Assembly (NCBI RefSeq): GCF_042682785.1
Contig: NZ_JBHUIB010000001.1
Location: 930,001-994,000 of the forward strand
Length of the DNA stretch: 64,000 nt
Reading direction: 5' to 3'
Source: Thalassotalea_F euphylliae
GTDB lineage: Bacteria; Pseudomonadota; Gammaproteobacteria; Enterobacterales; Alteromonadaceae
Part shown: positions 43,897 to 52,093 of the stretch, piece after piece
Layout of the letters: every line of letters begins with the position of its first letter
Position numbering within the stretch: position 1 is the stretch's first letter
Made by a program: the position numbers and the translations under genes
Notes under the pieces: model-generated
Databases searched by the model: none
What the model saw: only the letters and a program-made list of their open reading frames with translations
What the model was told of the DNA's origin: nothing

Positions 43897-45837
43897 CTAC
43901 TTACTACTACGATTGACTTGGTAAGCCATCGCGACTTCGTCTACTGGATTTTTGTGTGGACTAGGCTCACTGTCTTCAATGATATTGTCTGCTAACGACG
44001 ACTTTTCGATGGTGATAAAGCCCAACTTCTCAAAGTACTGAGGAATATAAGTGAGTACGATGATCGTCTCTAGTTCCATCCCATGGGCGAATTCCAACAA
44101 GTATTGCGTCAACGCCTGCCCTTGACCTTGGCTGTGATATTGCTCGTCGATAACCACGGAACGAATTTCTGCCAACCCAGGTTCGTAGATATAAAGTGAC
44201 GCACATCCCACGACCACACCATCCATTTCTGCGACAACAAAGTTTTGCACGTCGTGAATAATGTTTTGGCGCGTTCTCGGCAAGATTTCACCTTTATCAG
44301 CCCAAAAGTCGACAAGTTGATGGATTTTATCAACATCTGACATACGCGCACGACGCACTGACATGGCCGCTGCTTTTTGCGCATTTAAACGCTGTTGCAC
44401 TTGCTTAAGTGCTGTTTTGACTTGTTGTTTCCCTGGTGCACCAACAACCTGCTCATTCAAGATGTCAGCTTGGCCCTCTTGAATTTGCGCCAGTGCTTTT
44501 TGCACTTGACTTCTCGACGTACCGCCAAGCGCTTCACGTTTGTCTAGCGTCGATTCAATCGACAAATGTTGATAAACATCTTGCTCAATTTTGTCGCTAA
44601 ATGCTTGCAGTTGAGTCAGGGTTAAATCTTCGAGCGGACAGCCTTTATCAATCGCGGCCAACACCACCTCACCAACTATATGATGGGCTTCACGAAACGG
44701 AATATCTTTACTCACTAAATAATCTGCAAGTTCCGTCGCATTAGCGTACCCCTGTTGCGCAGCCGCCAAGGTTCTTGCGCTATTTACTTTGAGACCATCA
44801 ACAACCAAAGTCGCCATTTCCATACATTCCTGCCACGTATCAAGCGCATCAAAAAGGCCCTCTTTGTCTTCTTGCATGTCTTTGTTGTATGCAAGCGCTA
44901 ACGCTTTCATGGTAGTGAGCATGCCAGTTAACGAACCAAAAACACGGCCCGCTTTACCACGAATCAATTCACAGGCATCCGGGTTCTTTTTCTGTGGCAT
45001 CAATGACGAACCAGAGCTCACTAAATCAGACATTTCTACAAAACCCGCTTCACCGGAATTATAGAAAATAAGGTCTTCTGCAAAACGCGACAAATGCATC
45101 ATGCTAACGCTGGCAGCAGAAAGAAGCTCTATCACATGGTCTCTGTCTGACACAGCATCTAGGCTATTGAGGGTAGCCTTTCTAAAACCTAAATTTTGCG
45201 CTAGCTGCTCACGATCGATTGGGTAAGCCGTGCCAGCTAATGCACCTGAGCCTAATGGTGAAGTGTCTGCCCTATAAAGTGCATCTTTTAGACGACCGAT
45301 ATCACGGTTAAACATTTCAACATAGGCAAGGCACCAGTGTGCAAAAGTCACAGGTTGCGCACGCTGTAAATGGGTATACCCCGGCAATACCGTACCTGCT
45401 TCGCGTTCAGCCAGTTTCATCAGCGCTTCTTGCAAGGTCACTAATGCAAATAGCAAGTCACCGCCTTTTTCTTTGCACCATAGTTTTAAGTCCGTCGCGA
45501 CTTGGTCATTACGGCTACGACCAGTGTGTAGTTTTTTCCCTAAATCACCGGTTTTTTCAATCAGCTGAATTTCCACCCAGCTGTGAATATCTTCAGCGTC
45601 TGACGCTAAAATTTGTCTCGGATTTTCTTCCACCGACGCTTTTAGCTCCAGCAGTGCTGACTCCAAACTTGCAAGCTCATCATCAGACAACACGCCAACG
45701 CCATTTAGTGCACCTGCCCAAGCAATAGAACCCACAATATCTTGCACCGCCATACGGTAATCTACCGGTAGTGAGTCATTAAACTTTTTGAACTGAATGC
45801 TCGCCTTTTCTTTAAACCGGCCACCCCATAATGCCAT
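43897..45837 (-). CDS. argH: Argininosuccinate lyase fused to a GNAT acetyltransferase, ArgH(A)
   Basis: This 646-residue bifunctional protein has argininosuccinate lyase in residues 1-457 or so. Signature text includes LHTGRSRNDQVATDL, GYTHLQRAQPVTFAH and the catalytic loop SSGSSLMPQKKNPDACELIRG. A linker rich in Gln and Ala leads to a GNAT domain (about 495-620) with VRRARMSDVDKIHQLVDFW and IRSVVIDEQYHSQGQGQALT. The lyase splits argininosuccinate into arginine and fumarate. The fused domain is known from Moritella and Vibrio to have N-acetylglutamate synthase activity. Here a complete argA follows, so the domain may be redundant or retuned. Confidence 0.95.
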   Translation of the reverse strand: MALWGGRFKEKASIQFKKFNDSLPVDYRMAVQDIVGSIAWAGALNGVGVLSDDELASLESALLELKASVEENPRQILASDAEDIHSWVEIQLIEKTGDLGKKLHTGRSRNDQVATDLKLWCKEKGGDLLFALVTLQEALMKLAEREAGTVLPGYTHLQRAQPVTFAHWCLAYVEMFNRDIGRLKDALYRADTSPLGSGALAGTAYPIDREQLAQNLGFRKATLNSLDAVSDRDHVIELLSAASVSMMHLSRFAEDLIFYNSGEAGFVEMSDLVSSGSSLMPQKKNPDACELIRGKAGRVFGSLTGMLTTMKALALAYNKDMQEDKEGLFDALDTWQECMEMATLVVDGLKVNSARTLAAAQQGYANATELADYLVSKDIPFREAHHIVGEVVLAAIDKGCPLEDLTLTQLQAFSDKIEQDVYQHLSIESTLDKREALGGTSRSQVQKALAQIQEGQADILNEQVVGAPGKQQVKTALKQVQQRLNAQKAAAMSVRRARMSDVDKIHQLVDFWADKGEILPRTRQNIIHDVQNFVVAEMDGVVVGCASLYIYEPGLAEIRSVVIDEQYHSQGQGQALTQYLLEFAHGMELETIIVLTYIPQYFEKLGFITIEKSSLADNIIEDSEPSPHKNPVDEVAMAYQVNRSSK

Positions 45838-45859
45838 GTCGCTTCTCCTAACCTATGCG

Positions 45860-47089
45860 CTATTTCTGTGTTTGCTGATTCATTGCAGTAATTCTGCTCG
45901 ACAAGCTGAACAAACGAATAAAGCCTTCCGCATGTTGTTGGTCGTACACGTCATCAGCACCAAAGGTTGCAAACTCTTCAGAGTATAGGCTGTTTGGCGA
46001 ACGGCGCTGCGTGACAGTAGCAGTTCCTTTGTATAGCTTAACGACAACATCACCCGTCATGTTTTCTGCAAATGACGCCGCTGCCGCTAATTGTGCTTTT
46101 GCGAGCGGTGTAAACCAACGACCGTCATAAATCACATGTGAAAACTCAAGGGCAACTGACTCTCTAAATTTCAGCGACTCCTTATCAAGGATAAGTGATT
46201 CTAAGCCTTTGTAGGCAGCCATTAGCACTGTGCCGCCAGGTGTTTCATAACATCCACGAGACTTCATACCAACAAGGCGATTTTCAACAATATCAATTCT
46301 GCCTACGCCATGTGCGCCAGCTTTATCGTTCAAGTAAACCAAAGAGTCATACGCAGATAACTGCTGTCCATCAACCGCAACTAGCTCACCTTTGTCAAAA
46401 CTTAGCTCAACTGTTTCTGGTGTATCTGGCGCGTCCATTGGATCAACGGTCATAGTCCATACTTCTTTAGATGGTTCACACCATGGGTCTTCCAACTCAC
46501 CACCTTCATGAGAAATATGCCAAGCATTGGCATCACGGCTGTAGATTTTCGTAAGTGATGCTGAACAAGGAATATCACGCTCTGCTAAGTAGTCTAATAA
46601 ATCCTCACGCGACACCATGTCCCACTCACGCCACGGCGCAATCACTGTAAGGTGCGGCGCAAGCGCAGCAAAACAAGATTCAAAACGCACTTGGTCATTA
46701 CCCTTACCTGTGCAGCCATGACATACCGCATCAGCACCGACTTTTAGTGCAACTTCAACATGTGCTTTGGCAATGACAGGACGCGCCATCGATGTCCCCA
46801 ATAAATATTGGCCTTCGTAAACTGAACCCGTTTTTAAAATAGGGTAGATGTAATCTTTGACGAACTCTTCTTTGAGATCGACAACATGACATTCAGATGC
46901 ACCTGACGCTATCGCCTTTTCTTTGATGCCTTCGAGCTCTTCATCACCCTGCCCCACATCAGCACAGAACGCGACAACTTCACAACCATCATAATTTTCT
47001 TTTAACCATGGAATAATTGCTGATGTATCAAGACCACCTGAGTATGCGAGTACCACTTTTTTGATTTGTTTTTTCTTTGCTAAAGCCAT
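45860..47089 (-). CDS. argG: Argininosuccinate synthase
   Basis: This 409-residue ATP-dependent ligase joins citrulline and aspartate. The PP-loop is KKVVLAYSGGLDTSAII near residue 10-26. CHGCTGKGNDQVRFE and SRDANAWHISHEGGELEDPW bind citrulline and aspartate. The C-terminal oligomerisation tail is present. It belongs to the 400-residue type found in most bacteria rather than the longer E. coli type. It lies 22 bases before argH(A). Confidence 0.97.
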   Translation of the reverse strand: MALAKKKQIKKVVLAYSGGLDTSAIIPWLKENYDGCEVVAFCADVGQGDEELEGIKEKAIASGASECHVVDLKEEFVKDYIYPILKTGSVYEGQYLLGTSMARPVIAKAHVEVALKVGADAVCHGCTGKGNDQVRFESCFAALAPHLTVIAPWREWDMVSREDLLDYLAERDIPCSASLTKIYSRDANAWHISHEGGELEDPWCEPSKEVWTMTVDPMDAPDTPETVELSFDKGELVAVDGQQLSAYDSLVYLNDKAGAHGVGRIDIVENRLVGMKSRGCYETPGGTVLMAAYKGLESLILDKESLKFRESVALEFSHVIYDGRWFTPLAKAQLAAAASFAENMTGDVVVKLYKGTATVTQRRSPNSLYSEEFATFGADDVYDQQHAEGFIRLFSLSSRITAMNQQTQK

Positions 47090-47145
47090 TTTCTTTTACC
47101 TTTAAATCTTAAATTCTGTTCAAAATCGTTAGATGCAATCTTCTA

Positions 47146-48069
47146 CTAGGCGCCCAGCAACGTTACCAAGACGGCATTTTGGGCCCACATTCTGTTTTCT
47201 GCCTGCTGGAAAACCACTGAGTATTTTTCATCGTCGAACAATGCTGTCGTGATTTCTTCTTCCAAGTGGGCTGGCTGGCAGTGCATAACAACACTGGCGC
47301 CAGTGTTTGCCATTAACTGATGATTAACTTGATAGGGCATAAAGGTGGCAAGCACATTGTCTTTATCTTGGTCGTCTTCATTACCCATCGAAACCCAAGT
47401 ATCAGTGTAAATAACGTCCTGAGAACCCAAGGCATCCATATCAGTAGTGTGTGTAAATATTGCTCCTGAATGAGACGCAATGGTTTTCACTTTATCGATC
47501 ATGGCAGCAGAGGGACCGCAACCTGTCGGTGTGACTAGCGTGAAAGCTACGCCTAACGTGGCAGCCATTAACATCAGCGAATTGCTTACATTGTTTGCAT
47601 CGCCAATGTACGCAACCTTAACCTCGGATAAGTCGTCAAATTTCTCAGAAATAGTGACAAAGTCAGCTAGCGCTTGGCATGGGTGATACAGGTCGCATAA
47701 TGCGTTTATCACAGGTACAGACGCATGTTCTGCTAAGCCAACAATTGACTGATGGTCAAACACCCGGGCAACAATGGCGTCTGCGTAGCAAGAGAGGTTT
47801 TTTGCGTAGTCGCTAACCCGCTCACGTTCACCCAGTTTGCCATTTTGTTGACCTAAATAAAGTGCATGTCCACCGAGCTTAGCAATGCCGATATCAAAGC
47901 TTACATGCGTTCTCAACGAAGGTTTTTCAAAAATCATAGCGACTGATTTTCCTGCTAGCGCGCTAGCAAAGTCAGCCGGTGAATTTTTGATTGTTTTTGC
48001 GAGTGAAATCAGATCTAAAATTTGTTGTTTAGACTGCAAATCATCGGCTAAAAAATGTGAAAAAGTCAT
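47146..48069 (-). CDS. argF: Ornithine carbamoyltransferase
   Basis: This 307-residue enzyme makes citrulline from ornithine and carbamoyl phosphate. The carbamoyl-phosphate loop is FEKPSLRTHVSFDIG near 49-63. CDLYHPCQALADF carries the HPCQ motif. The ornithine loop reads VVMHCQPAHLEEE near 264 instead of the usual HCLP, a Leu-to-Gln change beside the catalytic cysteine. The TTG at 48072 gives one extra residue, but ATG 48069 with AGGAAA upstream is the better start. Confidence 0.93.
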   Translation of the reverse strand: MTFSHFLADDLQSKQQILDLISLAKTIKNSPADFASALAGKSVAMIFEKPSLRTHVSFDIGIAKLGGHALYLGQQNGKLGERERVSDYAKNLSCYADAIVARVFDHQSIVGLAEHASVPVINALCDLYHPCQALADFVTISEKFDDLSEVKVAYIGDANNVSNSLMLMAATLGVAFTLVTPTGCGPSAAMIDKVKTIASHSGAIFTHTTDMDALGSQDVIYTDTWVSMGNEDDQDKDNVLATFMPYQVNHQLMANTGASVVMHCQPAHLEEEITTALFDDEKYSVVFQQAENRMWAQNAVLVTLLGA

Positions 48070-48153
48070 CAATTTTCCTAAAAGTATCTCGTTAATTCGT
48101 AAAAGTGTTTTGTTGTAGGCATGAGCCTATTGCTCAAGACTACGTGTTGCTGA

Positions 48154-48930
48154 TTAAGCAGCTCTTCGTGGAATAATGCGGGTGCCTATGCTTGCGCCAG
48201 CTAACAAATTCAGAATTTGTTCAGGCGCTTGCCAGCTGGCAACCGCGATACTTCGTCGTAATTGATTTGCCGCATGAAATGCAGCGTTTACCTTGGCTGT
48301 CATCCCCCCAGAGATAACCCCTTCAGCGATTAAATTATTAGCATCTTTCTCAGTGAGATCAGACAGATACTTACCTTTACCATCCATCACCCCGTCAACA
48401 TCGGTCAGTAGTAATAGTTCAGCGTTTAATAGCTGACAAATCGCAACCGCAGCATCATCGGCATTCACATTAACCAGTTGACCGTTAGCCAACGCCCCAA
48501 TTGATGATATGACAGGTAAAAACTTTGCTTTTAATAAGCTGTCGAGCAGCTTACTGCTGTTCGCTACAGGCTCACCCACTGCACCTAAGTCATTAGCATT
48601 TAACGTGCAGGACACCATATTGCCGTCCGTTAAAGACAAACCAACAGCGGTTATATGTGAGGCATTGGCTTTAGCAACAATAGCTTTGTTAACATTACCA
48701 GCCAGTGCGCCACTAATAATCGGCATTTGTTCTTGAGGGGTAATTCTCAAACCGTTTTTCTTTTCCGTCGTAAAGCCGGCTTGGCTGAGCATGTCATCTA
48801 CAACACAACCACCGCCATGAACAATAACAACAGGTTGATTTTTTAACTGACCAATAACGGATAAAAGACTATCCAATGCACCTTCAGTTTCTAAAATCGC
48901 GCCGCCTATTTTGATGACTAAAGGTTTCAT
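48154..48930 (-). CDS. argB: Acetylglutamate kinase
   Basis: This 258-residue amino-acid kinase phosphorylates N-acetylglutamate with ATP. LVIKIGGAILE (4-14), VVIVHGGGCVVDD and LLLTDVDGVMDGKG are the phosphate and nucleotide segments. The frame runs up to 48999, but ATG 48930 begins the conserved MKPLVIKIGG and overlaps the argC stop as ATGA, so it is the start. The enzyme lacks the N-terminal helix of the arginine-inhibited type, so it is probably not feedback-inhibited, which fits with inhibition acting on ArgA. Confidence 0.96.
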   Translation of the reverse strand: MKPLVIKIGGAILETEGALDSLLSVIGQLKNQPVVIVHGGGCVVDDMLSQAGFTTEKKNGLRITPQEQMPIISGALAGNVNKAIVAKANASHITAVGLSLTDGNMVSCTLNANDLGAVGEPVANSSKLLDSLLKAKFLPVISSIGALANGQLVNVNADDAAVAICQLLNAELLLLTDVDGVMDGKGKYLSDLTEKDANNLIAEGVISGGMTAKVNAAFHAANQLRRSIAVASWQAPEQILNLLAGASIGTRIIPRRAA

Positions 48931-49961
48931 GCAATGGCTCCTTGTAATTGAGGCACTAATCCATAGTGTGTCGGTAACCCTAATGTGGCATTCATACATT
49001 GCACCGCTTGTGATGCAGCACCTTTAAGTAAGTTATCTATAGCTGTGGTGACCACTAGCACCTGCTTTTTCTCGTCATATTGCCAATGAATATCCGCAAA
49101 AGGTGTGTGTGCCACATCGTCAATTTGGGGCCAAGTAGCTTTAATTCTGACGAGCGGCTGTTCTTGATACGCGTTTACAAAAGCTTCATTAACCTGCTCT
49201 GTCGTTACGCCTTTTTTCAAATTCAGAGTAACGGTGGTCAACAGACCCCTTTTGTAAGGAGCAAGATGCGGATTGAATATCACCTGCGTACCCGCTTCTT
49301 GTGAAATTTCTGGTTGGTGACGATGCTGTAAAATATTGTATGGACGTAAACTGACTTCATTAAAGCTCGTTGCTAATGATGCTTTTCTACCTGCGCCACT
49401 TACACCGCTGACACCATTAACAACAATTAGACCATTGTTTTGATGTAAGCCCGCCGCAGTAATCGGCTTCAAAGACAACAAGCTAGCTGTTGGGTAACAG
49501 CCGGGAACGGCAACAAGTTTGGTTGACGTAAAATCAGCAGGGAACCATTCCGCTAAACCATATTTAGCATTTGCTACAGCCTGCGGGTACTGGTGCTCGA
49601 ACCCATAATACGTGGGATAGTCAGCGGTATTTTTAAGACGAAAACCACCAGAAAGGTCGTAAACGTTTACGCCTTTGTCGACAAACGCTTGTGCCCATTG
49701 AGCGCTGAATTCATGCGGAGTAGCAAAAAAAACCGCATCTAAGGTTTCGGAAACAGTGTTAAACCAGTCTTTCGAAAAAGACTGAAGGGGTACATCACAG
49801 ATCCCCTGCCAGCGAGCAAATAACTCAGAAAATAATGATCCATTGGAAGTACTGTTTTCCGACACCACTAGATGCGATATCGAAACTTTATCGTGTTGAG
49901 CTAGCAAGCCAATTAGCTCTGCTCCTACATAACCACTTGCGCCTATAACTGCGACATTCAT
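48927..49961 (-). CDS. argC: N-acetyl-gamma-glutamyl-phosphate reductase
   Basis: This 344-residue NADPH-dependent reductase makes N-acetylglutamate semialdehyde. NVAVIGASGYVGAELIGLL is the N-terminal nucleotide fold. VAVPGCYPTASLLSL holds the catalytic cysteine near 155. HRHQPEISQEAG carries the conserved His. ATG 49961 begins the usual MNVAVIGASG, while the frame start at 49982 adds seven unlikely residues. It is the first gene of the arg operon, and an ARG-box-like sequence lies 17 bases upstream. Confidence 0.96.
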   Translation of the reverse strand: MNVAVIGASGYVGAELIGLLAQHDKVSISHLVVSENSTSNGSLFSELFARWQGICDVPLQSFSKDWFNTVSETLDAVFFATPHEFSAQWAQAFVDKGVNVYDLSGGFRLKNTADYPTYYGFEHQYPQAVANAKYGLAEWFPADFTSTKLVAVPGCYPTASLLSLKPITAAGLHQNNGLIVVNGVSGVSGAGRKASLATSFNEVSLRPYNILQHRHQPEISQEAGTQVIFNPHLAPYKRGLLTTVTLNLKKGVTTEQVNEAFVNAYQEQPLVRIKATWPQIDDVAHTPFADIHWQYDEKKQVLVVTTAIDNLLKGAASQAVQCMNATLGLPTHYGLVPQLQGAIA

Positions 49962-50416
49962 AAAAAACACCAAAAATTGCAATTGTATTCAAAATATAAC
50001 TTTCAACCCGAACACTTATTGTTCGATTTAGTTAACTGAAACAGGGGTTTTGTTACCTGTTTCGCGATTAAAAATGACTTAACATCGTCGAATAATTGAA
50101 TACTTCATTGTATTTCCGTTGTGCCCTTATAGAAGGTTAATTACATCGATGGGTGCAAGGTACCACTCAATGAATTTTTATGCAACTATTTAACATAAAT
50201 ATTATTCAGGATATATTGTGACGATTCATAGACGGCACAGATTAGCTGTTGATGAAGTTACATTTCATCTATCAAGTGAATGCACAAAAAAATCCATTAA
50301 TACTTTGAGACATTAGCCACAGATACATGACTAATGAGAAGGTGTGTTTAAGAGCTTCAGAAAATCGAGGGTAACGGCAGAGAAACTACTTTCCCTCCGA
50401 AATAGATTGTAAGTAT
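49962..50416. other. 455-base region upstream of argC, no gene
   Basis: It contains the probable ArgR site (49978-49991) and a GAAACAGG/CCTGTTTC inverted repeat (50038-50063) that would lie in the arg leader or promoter. The rest is AT-rich with no credible open frame. The part near 50400 is the 3' flank of the HD-GYP-like gene. No strong terminator is visible. Confidence 0.6.
49978..49991 (-). promoter_or_regulatory. Candidate ARG box (ArgR operator) upstream of argC
   Basis: TGCAATTGTATTCA matches the E. coli ARG box TGAAT-4-ATTCA with two mismatches in the left half and one G in the AT spacer. It lies 17 bases before the argC start. ArgR normally binds two boxes a short distance apart. 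A second clear box is not visible beside it, so this is tentative. Confidence 0.4.
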
Positions 50417-51892
50417 TTACTTACTGCTTTTATTCCATAATTTCTGATTTTCTTTAATAGAAAAAAACTCTCGCGGGTGCCAGCAACGTGGAATAAGGTC
50501 AAGCTCTATACGCTCTTGATAATTCGAAACCAACTTTTCCAAAATTTCTTCTAACCGCGCACGGCTGATTGAAGCCAATCGTTTAGCTGACTCTGGAAAG
50601 TACAGGTTTTCTGATTTGTGAATACGGATATCTGAGCCGTAACTGATAAAGGTTAATTGCCTAGTAGCAATTCTACATTCTGGCTCTTCTGGGTTTTCAG
50701 GATAGAGATGGTTAACTATTGCATATTCGTATCGCTCTAACGAATGACCAGCGGCGTCTACAGCTAAGTAGGTAACCCCATAGCCTTGCGGGAACATACC
50801 CGTAATTTGATAAAGGCTCTCGACTACCTTTTCACTGCATTGGCCGCGTTCAGCGTTTTGTCGAAGCACTTGATAAACCTTAGGAATCAGCTTGTATTTA
50901 TAACTTGGCTTGGTCGATAAAACGATAGACACATAAATTTGTGGGACTTTCAGTAAATTCCCTAAGCCTTCTTTCGGCGTGATAGCGCTACGCAGCAGTT
51001 CTTTCATAAACTTAAGCTTGCGAACTTCCTGCTTTTCAAACACTTCACGGTCTTTCTTTGAGTTTCCTAAATAGCGCCCTTGCCCTATCCCCTCAACAAG
51101 ATATTTGACCGTTTCGCGATAATTGATTTGCAGTAATGATTTTCGCTCGTCTATTTCAAGCGTGCGATAAGGGTCAAGTGATTTATCTTTGCCATACAAT
51201 ATGTCTTGGGCATTCGGGTGATAATTACCGATGTCCTGTAAAATAGCCGCTTTCAAAACAGGCACTTTTACTTCATGAACAAAGGTTGCATAAGCAGCTT
51301 CATCCATGCGCTTAAAGTCTTTGTAGTTGTCTAACGTATACTCGCCTAGGAAGTGCTTGATATATGCGTGGTTAGTGCCGCCATCAATAATGAGCTTGTC
51401 GAGCAAGCGTAATGTTAGCACGCCTTTATAGAGTGCTTTATGAAGCTCGTTGGTTTGCGCTATTTGACTTCCTTCAGTGTGACTTAGCAGCTGAATGGTA
51501 CCTAGCACTTGTGCGGATTTTCGATTGGTTTCAGCAAACGTTTCACCCTCAGTGAGCTCTAGGATGTCGTAACACAGTAAATTTAAGCGCTCACTGCGCT
51601 CAGAGCGATCAAATTTTTGAAGCTGTTCGAATTCAGCTCGTTCATTGTCGAGGGTAGCTACTTTACGTTCTATCTTCGACGCTTTGCTGCCATCATCTTT
51701 ATCAGACTCCTCAGCATATTGGTGTGCGCGTTGAGCAAAATCATTATTGGCTTTTTCTATGTCTGATTGCGCAGCAAAGTATTCAAGTGCACCATCAATC
51801 GTTGCATCTTTGATCGGACTTGGTTTGAACATGCGATCAATGATGCCAACAACTTGGGTAGTAATAAGTGACTGATGGGTTTTCTTTTTCAT
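50417..51892 (-). CDS. Degenerate HD-GYP-like protein, probably catalytically inactive
   Basis: This 491-residue soluble protein has no signal peptide. Its middle resembles an HD-GYP phosphodiesterase with the metal residues lost. AAILQDIGNYHPNAQDIL stands where active enzymes have LHDIGK (His to Gln). The second helix reads LLQINYRETVKYL where His is expected. KPSYKYKLIPKVYQVL replaces the RPYK segment. ITGMFPQGYGVTYLAV matches the usual end of the domain. The N-terminal 90 residues are helical and charged. It is likely a cyclic-di-GMP-related binding or scaffold protein rather than an enzyme. It is monocistronic, between arg and met operons. Confidence 0.6.
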   Translation of the reverse strand: MKKKTHQSLITTQVVGIIDRMFKPSPIKDATIDGALEYFAAQSDIEKANNDFAQRAHQYAEESDKDDGSKASKIERKVATLDNERAEFEQLQKFDRSERSERLNLLCYDILELTEGETFAETNRKSAQVLGTIQLLSHTEGSQIAQTNELHKALYKGVLTLRLLDKLIIDGGTNHAYIKHFLGEYTLDNYKDFKRMDEAAYATFVHEVKVPVLKAAILQDIGNYHPNAQDILYGKDKSLDPYRTLEIDERKSLLQINYRETVKYLVEGIGQGRYLGNSKKDREVFEKQEVRKLKFMKELLRSAITPKEGLGNLLKVPQIYVSIVLSTKPSYKYKLIPKVYQVLRQNAERGQCSEKVVESLYQITGMFPQGYGVTYLAVDAAGHSLERYEYAIVNHLYPENPEEPECRIATRQLTFISYGSDIRIHKSENLYFPESAKRLASISRARLEEILEKLVSNYQERIELDLIPRCWHPREFFSIKENQKLWNKSSK

Positions 51893-52093
51893 ACCAACGT
51901 TAATGGTTATTGAGGCACGCTAATTTCACGTAAACATAAGTGAAAACTAGAAAAAACTCAAACTTCTTGATGTGGTAATTTGTAAAGTTAACATAGCCGA
52001 TGAGGCTTCCTCGGCTATGTTAGGCGGTAACATCGATATGTCTTGATAGGTCGAGAAAACGAACACAGCTTTAACCTGAAGTCATCCGCTAAA

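Noticed and set aside
45339..45728. Plus-strand frame of 129 codons inside argH
   Set aside because: It is antisense to the lyase domain, and its product has no recognisable pattern.
50097..50110. Second ARG box TGAATACTTCATTG upstream of argC
   Set aside because: The half-sites are shifted by one base relative to the consensus spacing, and it lies more than 130 bases from argC.
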